Made by a program: the position numbers and the translations under genes. Below, in pieces: positions 33,846 to 43,689 of a stretch of 64,000 nucleotides of DNA; positions within the stretch are counted from its first letter, which is position 1, and each line of letters starts with the position of its first letter. The stretch lies in the NCBI GenBank assembly GCA_014378195.1, contig JACMOC010000008.1, positions 124,001-188,000 on the forward strand, in the 5' to 3' direction. Under the pieces are notes generated by a model, which was not told the origin of the DNA, did no database searches, and saw nothing but the letters and a program-made list of their open reading frames with translations. The stretch is from Oligoflexus sp. (lineage in GTDB: Bacteria; Bdellovibrionota_B; Oligoflexia; Oligoflexales; Oligoflexaceae).

Positions 33846-34001
33846 TTCCTAGTCCTTTGTGTTTACGATCAAATATTTAATCGATGCAAAGACATTATTA
33901 GATCCCATACGTCCAGCTTATCAATTGCGAAGATCCGCCTTTCACGCTCAATTCTACTGGTAGCAGAATGTTCGAGTATTTTAAGGCAATGCATAGGTTG
34001 T

Positions 34002-36296
34002 CTAGAAATATTTTGCATATTCGATAAGTGCCTTTTTATCGTCGTCACTGAGCTTCGAACCAAAAATGTGGCCCCTGTCCTCAATGAAGTCAGGAACTGT
34101 ATTCAGTTCCAACATCTTTTTCATCATGGACGCCATGCCCGCGCTCCTTCGGCTATTCACGAAGCCTTTGAATTTATGTCTCGGCTCGCCGCTCAATACG
34201 CCCTGTATGTAGGCTTCAATAAGGACAGGGAAGTGTTTGGGGTTGAGGTTCATAATTAGGTTAACGGGTGTCCCCTTAGGGATATAAATTAATTTGAGCG
34301 TTAAACCATTAAGAAATTTCATCGTACGGACCATCTCAGGGAACAGCTCGGGTAATGAGGTGTCCTCGGTCGTCACTTTTATGGAATTGATACCGAGCCT
34401 TTTCTCAGGCCAAAGCATTTTAGTCATTGCATCTTGGTAGCGAGCTACACGGTTTGCAACGGAAGGATCGGCGACGTAGTCACCCAAAGAATTGTTGTGA
34501 AGGAAGGGTGCCGTGGCCCATATCCCGACCAGAGTCGGAGTTCTGTAGAATGCGGAAGAACCTTTCCACATGATATCGTGTTGGCCTGTGAGAGGGTTAT
34601 AGAGGGGGATAGCCTTACCCGAAGCGTCGTAATCCGAAATGACCATCGGTTGCGCTTTCAAATCTTTGTATGTTTGGCTGGACATTTGTCCCCACGTCGA
34701 TCCAGCAAGGGCATTGGTACCCTCAGCTCGTTGAATGTTTGTCCCCAGTTCGGTAGCCATATGACGTTGATCATCGGAAAGGTAATTGTGCTCGAGAAAA
34801 TCGCCTTTTGAGACTAATTTTCGCCAAGCTTCGACTTGACCAGCTGGATCGCTCGGAAGATTCTCCGGTTGCTTACTGCTGTGACAGCGCGCGCAGTTGT
34901 CGGCGAAAACAACTTTCCCGCGATCCAAGAGTTTTTTGTCTGTGGAAAGGAACGACTTTCCGCCCTCAGCATCGGAGAGAGGGAAGGAATCATAAGATTC
35001 CAAAAAGGTAGCCATGTTCGGCATGCGACGTTCGGTCTGCATCCAGGGGCTGTTGGGGTTTTTGCGATGTTTGCTGATGACATCGAAATCTCTCGGCGCA
35101 AAATCGCGCTTAAGACTATCTGTTATATGAAAAGGATTGAGAGGCCACGATTGGTACCATTGATCGTGCATCATGCCTTCGTTCACATAGACTCTCACGG
35201 AAGCCGTAAGAACACCCATCGAATCCGAGCCGTCCGTTAATATATGCGGCACGGCTAAGGTTGGCTCCTTATCTGTGCCGCCAAGTGCACCTATAGGGCT
35301 GTCGAGAGGAACGCCCGCATTTTTGTACATTGAAACAATCAAATTCTTTTGTTCAACCGTAATGCGTTCCGGTCTCGCCAATTTCAGCCGATCAGCCAGC
35401 CGGAATATTGAATTGATAACTGTAGGATTATTGATGAAATCCATGGGAAAACGCGATGTCTCGCTTGTTCCGGGCTCTTGTGTGGCAAGATATTGATAGA
35501 TGAAAGACGAACTTGGAATCTCCTGGCCAAAGACAAGGCCTTCTCTCAAATATTGATTGCCGATCGCTGAAGTTAAATTTTCCCACTTAGGTTCTTCGGG
35601 GTTCACCGGAGTTTTGAGAGGGTTAAATCCAATGTGGCAGAATGCACACGACATACCTACTTTATAAGGCGGCTCGACCGACGAGGGTTCGTCCATATAT
35701 TTGGCCAGCGACCATTTTTTCGAATCGAATTTTTCATTTTTGAAAATTTGAAGCCCAATGACGCCAGAAGAATACCCAAATTTTTCGGGGTCCCAAGTTA
35801 AGGTGCCATCCTTCATTTTATCGAGTGTCAGGCCGAATTGGTTCGGCTTAATCGCAGCTACGCAATCAGGGTCATTGATAAGGCCGAGCTTTTTGAAGCG
35901 TTCGTTTCTCGGCGTAATGAGGAGCATACGCATGACGTCGATTTTTAGATTGGTCTTGTTCAAATGAGAACCAGATAGTTTCGCCATATCACGCCAAAAA
36001 CCTGGGTTATCAACGCCGACCCACCAGTGCCACGTATCCATTCCATCAGCAACAGCGGCTGCGTCAAAGCCCAGCCTTTTAGAGGCCTCGTCGGCATGAT
36101 TTTTTCGATACCATGAATAGGTATGTTCGCCCACCTCAATCGGTCGACCGAACTCATAGTCGAACGATGGGAGCGCTGGTTCAACAGGTCCTTCACTCGA
36201 CTTCGGTCCGACGTTTCTCTGTGTTGCTGCAGAGAGGTTTAACGAAGTCATTTGCGGGAGGATATATATGAAGATTTTAAGTAAGGCTCTTTTCAT
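34002..36296 (-). CDS. Di-haem c-type cytochrome, RoxA/cytochrome-c-peroxidase-like
   Basis: A 764-residue exported protein from the ATG at 36296 (AAGGA upstream; the frame extends to 36353). The N-terminal signal is KRALLKIFIYILPQMTSLNLSAA. Two c-type haem sites are present: CAFCH (Cys217, Cys220, His221) and CARCH (Cys468, Cys471, His472), 250 residues apart. Further matches to the RoxA/MauG-type superfamily are TPTLVGIWATAPFLHNNSLG and the ANRV block typical of the peroxidase fold. Members include rubber oxygenases (RoxA) and MauG. The active-site residues that separate oxygenase from peroxidase cannot be fixed by eye. It is divergent from a small protein gene and a patatin gene. Confidence 0.75.
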   Translation of the reverse strand: MKRALLKIFIYILPQMTSLNLSAATQRNVGPKSSEGPVEPALPSFDYEFGRPIEVGEHTYSWYRKNHADEASKRLGFDAAAVADGMDTWHWWVGVDNPGFWRDMAKLSGSHLNKTNLKIDVMRMLLITPRNERFKKLGLINDPDCVAAIKPNQFGLTLDKMKDGTLTWDPEKFGYSSGVIGLQIFKNEKFDSKKWSLAKYMDEPSSVEPPYKVGMSCAFCHIGFNPLKTPVNPEEPKWENLTSAIGNQYLREGLVFGQEIPSSSFIYQYLATQEPGTSETSRFPMDFINNPTVINSIFRLADRLKLARPERITVEQKNLIVSMYKNAGVPLDSPIGALGGTDKEPTLAVPHILTDGSDSMGVLTASVRVYVNEGMMHDQWYQSWPLNPFHITDSLKRDFAPRDFDVISKHRKNPNSPWMQTERRMPNMATFLESYDSFPLSDAEGGKSFLSTDKKLLDRGKVVFADNCARCHSSKQPENLPSDPAGQVEAWRKLVSKGDFLEHNYLSDDQRHMATELGTNIQRAEGTNALAGSTWGQMSSQTYKDLKAQPMVISDYDASGKAIPLYNPLTGQHDIMWKGSSAFYRTPTLVGIWATAPFLHNNSLGDYVADPSVANRVARYQDAMTKMLWPEKRLGINSIKVTTEDTSLPELFPEMVRTMKFLNGLTLKLIYIPKGTPVNLIMNLNPKHFPVLIEAYIQGVLSGEPRHKFKGFVNSRRSAGMASMMKKMLELNTVPDFIEDRGHIFGSKLSDDDKKALIEYAKYF

Positions 36297-36600
36297 AGAT
36301 TCTAAATCCTTGGGGCGATCCGAAACCGGTGTTTCGGTTTGGGCATAAAGCACATCGCGAAGATAGCATCTCTTTTTCGTAAAGGGAGGGGCTTAAATCC
36401 CATGTGAGTGGCCTAGCGAATGAAATGGGCTGTGAAAAATAGGAACAATCCACACATCAGTAGAGAATGTTTTAATATGAAATGATCCGCAGATGTTTAT
36501 GAACAGATATTTAATAACGAGATGAATGCAATATTTTTCAAAAAAAGGCACGATAAATGCATTTGAAAAAGAGATTTTACAATCTATTGGAGAATCAATC
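36297..36600. other. AT-rich divergent region
   Basis: About 300 bases between the di-haem cytochrome and the small gene at 36601. No gene seen; presumably carries both promoters. Boxes could not be assigned reliably. Confidence 0.35.
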
Positions 36601-36768
36601 ATGAGTTTCATTACCCAAAAGAAAAAAGACGACAAGTTTAAAGAGCACATCCCAACCAACGCCGAAAATTCGATGCGTTCGATGGAATCGGATAGTAGTC
36701 AGTCAGGTCCAGAACAAGCGGAAAAAACAGATATTAGGAAATCGAAGAGCGATAAAGTCAAAAAATAA
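36601..36768 (+). CDS. Small charged protein of unknown function
   Basis: 55 residues from the ATG at 36601 (GGAG upstream), part of a longer frame from 36526 that has no ribosome site. Very hydrophilic and Lys/Ser/Glu-rich (MSFITQKKKDDKFKEHIP, SDSSQSGPEQAEKTD). Probably disordered. No family recognised. Confidence 0.45.
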   Translation: MSFITQKKKDDKFKEHIPTNAENSMRSMESDSSQSGPEQAEKTDIRKSKSDKVKK

Positions 36769-36937
36769 GAATTGATTTGTGCATCCCAAGAAACGCATGA
36801 ACAATCATACAGGCCTATGAAGTTCATGCGTGGCATTGCCGAAGGCAGCGAAGTGCTTTGTCTCTTTATTCAATTTTCTGACGCTGACTATGCGCCTCCT
36901 TTATACGATTACAAAACAGCGTAGGAGAGAATCATTC

Positions 36938-38098
36938 ATGGTCAAGAAAGCCACCTATGCTCCCCAAAAAATAGGTTTGACTCTATCCGGGGGTGGGGCA
37001 AGGGGGGCTTATCAAGCGGGCGTTCTTAGAGCTATATATCAAATAACGAATCTCAAACAATGTCCTTTTCAGGTTATTTGTGGAGTGTCTGCGGGAGCGT
37101 TGAATGCCATGGCGATTGCGTCTCGAACGGAAGACTTCAAGGAAGCTACCCAAAGAATTAATGATACATGGCTCAACCTGACGATGGATAAAATTTTCAA
37201 GACAGATTCTTTAACGGCCCTCTCGACGGCTTTGATGTGGATAACGGATTTGACTCTCGGCGAGTATCTACCGACTAAGAAGGTCAATCACCTCCTGGAT
37301 ACATCCCCTCTTCGCGAATTGCTCAAAGAAAATCTAAACACTGTAAATATCCAAAAAAATATCAAAAATGGACATTTGCACGGGGTTGCATTGTCTGCGA
37401 CTGATTATCGATCGGGAAAGTGCGTAACTTTTTTTGATGGCAGTAAAGCAATCAAAGAATGGGATCGTTATTCGGGGATCGGGCGAAGAGCTCAGCTCAG
37501 CATCGATCATATGATGGCATCTTCGGCGATTCCCATATTCTTTCCGCCCGTCCAGATCGATCAAAGCGATTACGGAGATGGAGGAATTGGTCAAAGCTCC
37601 GCCTTGAGCCCAGTCCTTCGCTTGGGAGCTGACAAAATTTTGGCTATCGGTCTCGAACATCCACCCGGAAATGAGGAAACTGAATCGATTAAGTCTTTAG
37701 CTCCTCTCACCCTTAGCGATATAACGAGCACGCTATTCAGCAACCTCTTTTTGAAATCGATGCGAGGAGATGTTATGAGATTAAAACAAACGAATCGATT
37801 GATGTCATTTCTTACGCCCGAAGAAATTCGCTCCGATGGCCTTGCTATGAGAAAAGTGCCAGCTCTATTCATCACACCTTCGGTCGACTTGGGTAAGATA
37901 GAAGTTAACCAGTTCTCAAAATTTCCGTTTGCTCTCAGACGAGTACTCAAAGGACTAGGCTTTACGGACCGACGAGCTTGGGACCTCTTGAGTTACCTAG
38001 CCTTTGATAGTTGTTATGCAAAAGCTCTTTTGAATCTAGGGTATAAGGACGGCATGGCTCGCGAAGCTGAGATTTTGGAATTTCTCGAGCTTGTTTAA
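36938..38098 (+). CDS. Patatin-like phospholipase
   Basis: 386 residues from the ATG at 36938 (AGGAGAG upstream). Patatin landmarks: glycine-rich oxyanion motif LSGGGARGAYQAG (residues about 16-28), nucleophile elbow GVSAG with Ser51, and a DGG motif (DYGDGGIGQ) carrying the dyad Asp. The C-terminal third (from about residue 240) is an extra helical region. Serine/aspartate dyad lipases of this group hydrolyse phospholipids. No signal peptide is seen, so it is cytoplasmic or exported by another route. It directly precedes the complex III operon, 38 bases away. Confidence 0.87.
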   Translation: MVKKATYAPQKIGLTLSGGGARGAYQAGVLRAIYQITNLKQCPFQVICGVSAGALNAMAIASRTEDFKEATQRINDTWLNLTMDKIFKTDSLTALSTALMWITDLTLGEYLPTKKVNHLLDTSPLRELLKENLNTVNIQKNIKNGHLHGVALSATDYRSGKCVTFFDGSKAIKEWDRYSGIGRRAQLSIDHMMASSAIPIFFPPVQIDQSDYGDGGIGQSSALSPVLRLGADKILAIGLEHPPGNEETESIKSLAPLTLSDITSTLFSNLFLKSMRGDVMRLKQTNRLMSFLTPEEIRSDGLAMRKVPALFITPSVDLGKIEVNQFSKFPFALRRVLKGLGFTDRRAWDLLSYLAFDSCYAKALLNLGYKDGMAREAEILEFLELV

Positions 38099-38136
38099 TT
38101 CGATAAGTTTTTCATTCGCTCAAACAAGATGAGATC

Positions 38137-38787
38137 ATGGCGCAAATTTTTTCGAAATATTCAAATACCTTAGCGCGCTTGAGTATCATAGCGCTGGCTG
38201 TACTTGTTATATCAGGCATTGGTTTAGCTTACGCTTTGCAAAACTCGCAGTATGTTACGAAGCAAGGTATTTTCGTCGAACAGCCTGTTCCTTTCAGTCA
38301 CAAACATCATGGTGGTGATCTCAAGCTTGATTGTCGATTCTGTCATTCGGCAGTTGAAGATTCCGCCGAAGCCGGCATGCCGACGACTGAGGTATGCATG
38401 GGATGTCACACTCAGATCTGGAAAAACGCCGATGTGCTAAAGCCGATACGAGATAGCTATGTACAAAATAAACCCATCTCCTGGTGGCGTGTTCACGATT
38501 TACCTGACTTCGTTTACTTCAATCACAGTATTCACGTCGCGAAAGGAATGGGCTGCGTAAGTTGCCACGGACGTGTTGAAGATATGCCTCTTACGACCCA
38601 AATCAAACCACTCACGATGGAGTGGTGTCTTGAGTGTCACAATCATCCCGAAGCGTATGTAAGACCGAATGAATGGGTGACAAGCAGCGAGGAATGGAGC
38701 GGCGAAGAGCGCGCTCGTTTGGCCCCTAAACTTATCAAAGATTATCATATTCAAAAAAGAACGGATTGTTATGTCTGTCACCGATAG
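38137..38787 (+). CDS. actA: Alternative complex III subunit A (pentahaem cytochrome c)
   Basis: A 216-residue periplasmic cytochrome anchored by one N-terminal helix (ARLSIIALAVLVISGIGLAYAL). Five CxxCH sites are visible in order: CRFCH, CMGCH, CVSCH, CLECH and CYVCH. ActA is the multihaem electron acceptor of alternative complex III (ACIII), which oxidises quinol and passes electrons to cytochrome c or directly to the oxidase. Its end overlaps the ActB gene by 17 bases, so it opens a tightly coupled operon. Confidence 0.92.
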   Translation: MAQIFSKYSNTLARLSIIALAVLVISGIGLAYALQNSQYVTKQGIFVEQPVPFSHKHHGGDLKLDCRFCHSAVEDSAEAGMPTTEVCMGCHTQIWKNADVLKPIRDSYVQNKPISWWRVHDLPDFVYFNHSIHVAKGMGCVSCHGRVEDMPLTTQIKPLTMEWCLECHNHPEAYVRPNEWVTSSEEWSGEERARLAPKLIKDYHIQKRTDCYVCHR

Positions 38788-41743
38788 TGCGGCCCCATCG
38801 AGGCGGGAAAAATCGAGTCGAGGTAAAATATGGCAAACTTTCCGTTCATTTTGGAAAGATCAAGAACTTCGACAGCAGCCCACAGCTCAAGCGGGAGAAA
38901 TATGGTTAAATGGGGGCATTAATCGCAGAGATTTTGTAGGCCTCTTAGAAGCATCTATGGCCCTAGCGGGCGTAACCGCTTGCACCGTTCAAAAGCCTGA
39001 AAACATAATCACCGCGGTGAGAGCACCCGAAGATCGGATTCTAAGCGGGGCGGAATATTTCGCCACGACATTAACGAAGCACGGCTTTGCTGTAGGTGTG
39101 CTGGGCGAAACTCATCTCGGGCGTCCAACCAAGTTAGAAGGCAACCCGGACCATCCCGCGAGTCTAGGAGCGGCGACGGCGGATATGCAGGCAACTATCT
39201 TAGAGCTCTATGATCCCGACCGGGCTAAAAAATTGCGTTTTGGCAAGGAGGCCAGAACCTGGGAATCCGTCGCTGGATTTTTTAAAGAACGACGTGCGGA
39301 AGTTGTTAATTTTCATATAGTCTGTGAACCGACGACTTCGCCAACCTTCTTGAGTCAGATGGCGCGCCTTCGGAAGGTTTTGCCGAACCTACACTGTTAT
39401 AGTTGTGACCCCTTTGAGAGGGGTAATACATACAAAGCATTGGACGAAGTCTTTGGAGCACCCAATCGACTCTTACACAAGTTCGAAAAGGCTCGATGCA
39501 TAGTCGCAGTTGATTGCGACTTTTTAGCCGAAATGGCCCAGTCTCTTCGATACTCTCATGATTTTGCCGAAGGTCGCCGCATTCGGTCGAATAGGGATGC
39601 GATGAATCGTCTCTATGCGATTGAGACAAGTCCTGGTCTAGTCGGTGGGATGGCCGATTTTCGTTTAGCATTGAAGCCTAGCGAGTACGGCTCTGCTCTT
39701 AACGTTCTAGCGAATGACCTAGGACTAACCGCTAAGCTTTCTAAAATCACGTTAACCGAAGGCCAACGAAGATGGGTAAGTGAGTTAGCCGTAGACCTTA
39801 AGAAATATAGAGGCGAATCCATACTCATTGCAGGCGATCGTTTGTCGAGTGATGAGCAGGCCTTGGTCCTATTGATTAACAATCATCTGGGAAACCTTGG
39901 AAAAACCATAGAGGTTCTCGAGCCGGCTCCCGACCTTTACCACACAGCGGAACCCTTGACTAATCTGATGTCTCAACTCGGTGAGAGTGGCAAGCACGTT
40001 CTGATCATTATCGGCGCGAATCCAGTATATTCGATGCCGGGTGACATCGATTTCCCCAAAGTCATTGCAAAAGCAGATTGGTCGATGCATCTCAACGTTT
40101 ACGAGGACGAGACGTCTCAATATTGCCAATGGTTCATCCCCCAGGCTCATGTGCTCGAAAGTTGGGGGGATGCCTATGCTTACGACGGGACCATATCGTT
40201 TGTGCAGCCCCTTATTAGGCCTCTCTATCAAGGCAAGACGGCAACCGAACTGCTTTCACTTATCTTAGGTGAAACGAATCAAAATGCCTTTGACGTGATG
40301 CGAGCCTTTTGGAAAAAAGAATGGTCTGGAATCGATTTTGAGAAGACCTGGCAGCGTTCTGTGCGCTCTGGAATAGTTTTTGATTCGAAGTCCAAGTCAT
40401 TAAAAGCATATCCTATTGCGATTCAAGCCGATTCCTTAGTCACCTCCATCGCTGCAAAAGTAACAGATTCCTATGAAGTCCAATTTAAACCGGATCCCGT
40501 GCTGGCTGATGGCACTATGAGCAACAATGCTTGGCTCCAGGAATTACCGAAGCCATTTAGCAAGTTAACCTGGGATAACGCAGTTTATCTTAGTCCTAAA
40601 ACCGCTCGAGAATTAAAGCTTTTAAACGGTGACGTGATAGAAATATCCTCTCCCGAAGGTAAGCAGCTCGTTGCCCCCGTTTGGATTCAGCCTGGGCAGG
40701 CCGAAAAAACGCTGACTCTCTTCTTGGGATATGGCCGCAGCCGTGCGGGTCGCGTAGGCAACGGTGTGGGCTACGATGTCGCCTCGCTTCGCAGCCAAAA
40801 GAATCTCCACAGTATAAGTGGCGTCACAATCCGAAAAATGGACGCGTCCCATGTATTTGCGTCAACGCAAAGTCATACACGCCTCGAACAGAATATGACA
40901 AAGCCCTCTCCGCATTTTGATTGGCTTGACTACAGTCGTCGGCCGGAGAGTGTCCATAGTGCGGTGAAATCAAACCAACCAGAAACCTCACTCATTCCCC
41001 GGAACCCACGCTTAAATGCGATCGAAAGCGGCGGGAAGGAAGCGTGGGGCATGACGATCGACCTGAATACCTGCACTGGATGTAACGCCTGCGTGATTGC
41101 CTGCCAGGCGGAAAACAATATCCCGTCTGTGGGTAAAGATCAGGTCCTTCTGGGTCGAGAGATGCAATGGATGCGAATTGATCAGTATTACGAAGGATCT
41201 GAAGATGATCCTCAGTTTGTCCATCAACCCGTAACCTGCATGCAATGTGAAAACGCGCCTTGTGAAACTGTTTGCCCTGTTGGCGCGACCGTTCATAGCG
41301 CCGAAGGCATCAATGAAATGGTTTATAACCGCTGTGTCGGAACCCGTTATTGCTCGAATAACTGTCCCTATAAAGTTCGGCATTTCAACTTCCTGGATTA
41401 CAACGATATGGCCGATCCCGGCCTTCAAATCATGCGCAACCCGGATGTCACAGTAAGGGCGAAGGGGGTAATGGAAAAATGTACGTATTGTATTCAACGC
41501 GTGAATAGAACGCGCATTGAAAGCGAAAAGAGCGGCATTCCAGTTGGTCCAAATGAGCTCATGACGGCCTGTCAGCAAACGTGCTCGGTCCAGGCCATAG
41601 TCTTTGGGAACCTCAACGATCCAAAATCGGGCGTGTTCGAAACCTCCCGAAGTCCTCTTCGGCATGAGATGCTCGCTGAATTAAATGTGAAGCCGCGCAC
41701 TGGCTATCTCGTGAAATTTTTTAATCGAAACAGGCAGGGATAA
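38771..41743 (+). CDS. actB: Alternative complex III subunit B (molybdopterin-like plus Fe-S domain)
   Basis: A 990-residue periplasmic subunit. A twin-arginine-type signal with lipobox-like cysteine (NRRDFVGLLEASMALAGVTAC, residues about 55-77) is followed by a molybdopterin-oxidoreductase-like domain (to about residue 730) that, in ActB, binds no molybdenum. The C-terminal ferredoxin domain has the cluster motifs CTGCNACVIAC, CMQCENAPCETVC, CVGTRYCSNNC and CTYCIQRVN plus CQQTC: three [4Fe-4S] and one [3Fe-4S] site by family analogy. The single fused polypeptide (B1+B2) is usual for many ACIII operons. Confidence 0.92.
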   Translation: MSVTDSAAPSRREKSSRGKIWQTFRSFWKDQELRQQPTAQAGEIWLNGGINRRDFVGLLEASMALAGVTACTVQKPENIITAVRAPEDRILSGAEYFATTLTKHGFAVGVLGETHLGRPTKLEGNPDHPASLGAATADMQATILELYDPDRAKKLRFGKEARTWESVAGFFKERRAEVVNFHIVCEPTTSPTFLSQMARLRKVLPNLHCYSCDPFERGNTYKALDEVFGAPNRLLHKFEKARCIVAVDCDFLAEMAQSLRYSHDFAEGRRIRSNRDAMNRLYAIETSPGLVGGMADFRLALKPSEYGSALNVLANDLGLTAKLSKITLTEGQRRWVSELAVDLKKYRGESILIAGDRLSSDEQALVLLINNHLGNLGKTIEVLEPAPDLYHTAEPLTNLMSQLGESGKHVLIIIGANPVYSMPGDIDFPKVIAKADWSMHLNVYEDETSQYCQWFIPQAHVLESWGDAYAYDGTISFVQPLIRPLYQGKTATELLSLILGETNQNAFDVMRAFWKKEWSGIDFEKTWQRSVRSGIVFDSKSKSLKAYPIAIQADSLVTSIAAKVTDSYEVQFKPDPVLADGTMSNNAWLQELPKPFSKLTWDNAVYLSPKTARELKLLNGDVIEISSPEGKQLVAPVWIQPGQAEKTLTLFLGYGRSRAGRVGNGVGYDVASLRSQKNLHSISGVTIRKMDASHVFASTQSHTRLEQNMTKPSPHFDWLDYSRRPESVHSAVKSNQPETSLIPRNPRLNAIESGGKEAWGMTIDLNTCTGCNACVIACQAENNIPSVGKDQVLLGREMQWMRIDQYYEGSEDDPQFVHQPVTCMQCENAPCETVCPVGATVHSAEGINEMVYNRCVGTRYCSNNCPYKVRHFNFLDYNDMADPGLQIMRNPDVTVRAKGVMEKCTYCIQRVNRTRIESEKSGIPVGPNELMTACQQTCSVQAIVFGNLNDPKSGVFETSRSPLRHEMLAELNVKPRTGYLVKFFNRNRQG

Positions 41744-41746
41744 GGG

Positions 41747-43150
41747 ATGCCCATCCAAGAACAAAAAAGTGATGACCACTTTTCCTTAAGGGATGAATCC
41801 ATTCTCCCCAAAGGCGAGAGTTTCGAGTCCGTTACCCGATCCATTTCGAATGGCAAAGATGCCGTGAAGGGAAGACTCGCGTTTCGGTTGAGTCTCCTTG
41901 CGGCTCTGGGTATGGTGTTCCTCCTCTGTGTGGCTGTTACTCATCTCTTTATAAGAGGCATAGGGATCTTTGGTAACAACATGCCCTCCGCATGGGGCTT
42001 TCCCATCGTGAATTTTGTATGGTGGATTGGGATCGGGCATGCAGGCACATTTATCTCGGCAATACTTCTCATCCTCCATCAGAACTGGCGTGATTCGATC
42101 AATAGATTTGCGGAAGCGATGACGCTCGTGGCCGTACTCTGCGCTGCAATGATGCCTTTGATTCATTTAGGGCGGCCCATAGTTTTTTACTGGCTCATCC
42201 CGTACCCCAATTCCATGAATTTGTGGCCTCAGTTTCGAAGCCCTTTGATGTGGGACATGTTCGCGGTTGGAACCTACGGGACCATTTCCTTGCTTTTTTT
42301 CTTTGTCGGATTGATACCCGATATGGCCACGTTTCGAGACAGGGCAAAGTCTCGATTCGGACAATATTTCTATGGCGCGATCGCCGGTGGGTGGCGAGGA
42401 TCTGCCCGTCATTGGTCCGCGAATAAAACCGCTTATGTAATCCTCGCTGGACTCGCCACGCCCTTGGTTGTGTCCGTTCATAGCATCGTGGCTTTAGACT
42501 TTGCGTCGTCTATCCTGCCCGCTTGGCATTCGGAGATCTTCCCCCCTTATTTCGTTGCCGGTGCGATTTATTCCGGATTCGCGATGGTGCTGTGTATATC
42601 GGTTCTCCTACGCAGAATTTTTGATTTTGGCCGCTACATAACGCAAAGACATATCAACACTATGGTCTATGTAATGATGTCGACCGGTCTCATCGTGGCT
42701 TACGCCTACCTAGTAGAGGCTTTCATCATTTGGTATAGCCAAAATCCCCCCGAAATACAGGTGGCTCTCGACCACTACACCGGAGCGGCTGCGCCGGTCT
42801 ATTGGAGCGTCATTGTCTGTAATATAGTCATTCCACAGATTCTTTGGCTGAGATGGGCTCGCTGTAATTCCTACTGTGTTTTTATCGTCTGCATCATTAT
42901 AAATATCGGTATGTGGCTTGAAAGATTTCTTATTGTGGTTTCCGGATTGAGCCGTGACTACCTCATGAGCTCCTGGGCAGAATTCCACCCAACCCTGTGG
43001 GATTTCGCTTTGCTTTTGGGACTGCTCGGTCTCTTCTCTTTCTGCCTTCTCCTATTCGTCCGCTATTTTCCTGTTATCCCTATGTACGAGCTACGGAGTT
43101 CTATTTTTAAATCCAAGGCACATCCCAAATCTTCGGAGGTCCTGTCGTGA
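41747..43150 (+). CDS. actC: Alternative complex III subunit C (NrfD-like membrane protein)
   Basis: A 467-residue polytopic subunit of the NrfD/PsrC family with about ten transmembrane helices that forms the quinol-binding membrane core. Motif-like segments include VWWIGIGHAGTFISAILL, PLIHLGRP, NLWPQFRSPLMWDMFAV and HSIVALDFASSILPAWHSEIFPPYFVAGA. Three bases separate it from actB. It ends on the GTGA overlap with the next gene. The N-terminal about 50 residues are polar. Confidence 0.92.
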   Translation: MPIQEQKSDDHFSLRDESILPKGESFESVTRSISNGKDAVKGRLAFRLSLLAALGMVFLLCVAVTHLFIRGIGIFGNNMPSAWGFPIVNFVWWIGIGHAGTFISAILLILHQNWRDSINRFAEAMTLVAVLCAAMMPLIHLGRPIVFYWLIPYPNSMNLWPQFRSPLMWDMFAVGTYGTISLLFFFVGLIPDMATFRDRAKSRFGQYFYGAIAGGWRGSARHWSANKTAYVILAGLATPLVVSVHSIVALDFASSILPAWHSEIFPPYFVAGAIYSGFAMVLCISVLLRRIFDFGRYITQRHINTMVYVMMSTGLIVAYAYLVEAFIIWYSQNPPEIQVALDHYTGAAAPVYWSVIVCNIVIPQILWLRWARCNSYCVFIVCIIINIGMWLERFLIVVSGLSRDYLMSSWAEFHPTLWDFALLLGLLGLFSFCLLLFVRYFPVIPMYELRSSIFKSKAHPKSSEVLS

Positions 43151-43689
43151 AAGAACAGGATCCGAACCTCTACGGGCTCATGGCAGAATTCGCGACACCC
43201 GAATCCCTCGTGGAATCGGCTCGAAAGATAGCGCTGGCGGGGTACAAGCGTTTTGATGCGTATTCCCCTTTCGCGATTGATGAGCTCGATGAGATTCTAC
43301 ACTGCGAAAATAGCTGGATTCCGCGATTAGCCTTGGCTGGTGGACTCAGTGGGGCTGCATTTGGCTTCGTTTTGCAACACTATGCAGCCGCGGTTTGGTA
43401 TCCTCAAATCGTAGCGGGAAAGCCGTTTGACAGCATTCCTGCCTTTGTCCCTATCACGTTTGAAATGGCTATTTTAGGAGCAGGGCTCTCATGCTTTGCG
43501 GCTTTGATGTTTGCCTATCGCTACCCGCATCCTTACCATCCAGTCTTTAATGTAGAGAGGTTTTCTTTAGCCAGCCAAACAGGTTTTTTCCTCGCTATCG
43601 AAGCCGATGATCCTTTGTTTGATTCCGTCCAGACGAAAGCCTTGTTGGATGAAATGTCGTCGGAGGCTGTTTATGAAATTCCGAAGTAA
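43147..43689 (+). CDS. actD: Alternative complex III subunit D (DUF3341)
   Basis: A 180-residue membrane subunit with two helices (about residues 60-80 and 100-125), LALAGGLSGAAFGFVLQHYAAAV and PITFEMAILGAGLSCFAALMFAY. The short polar N-terminus LYGLMAEFATPESLVESARKIALAGYKRFDAYSPF matches the DUF3341 profile. The start is a GTG overlapping the actC stop (GTGA). Confidence 0.9.
   Translation: MKEQDPNLYGLMAEFATPESLVESARKIALAGYKRFDAYSPFAIDELDEILHCENSWIPRLALAGGLSGAAFGFVLQHYAAAVWYPQIVAGKPFDSIPAFVPITFEMAILGAGLSCFAALMFAYRYPHPYHPVFNVERFSLASQTGFFLAIEADDPLFDSVQTKALLDEMSSEAVYEIPK

Noticed and set aside
41012..41665. 217-residue minus-strand ORF
   Set aside because: Antisense shadow of the actB ferredoxin region.
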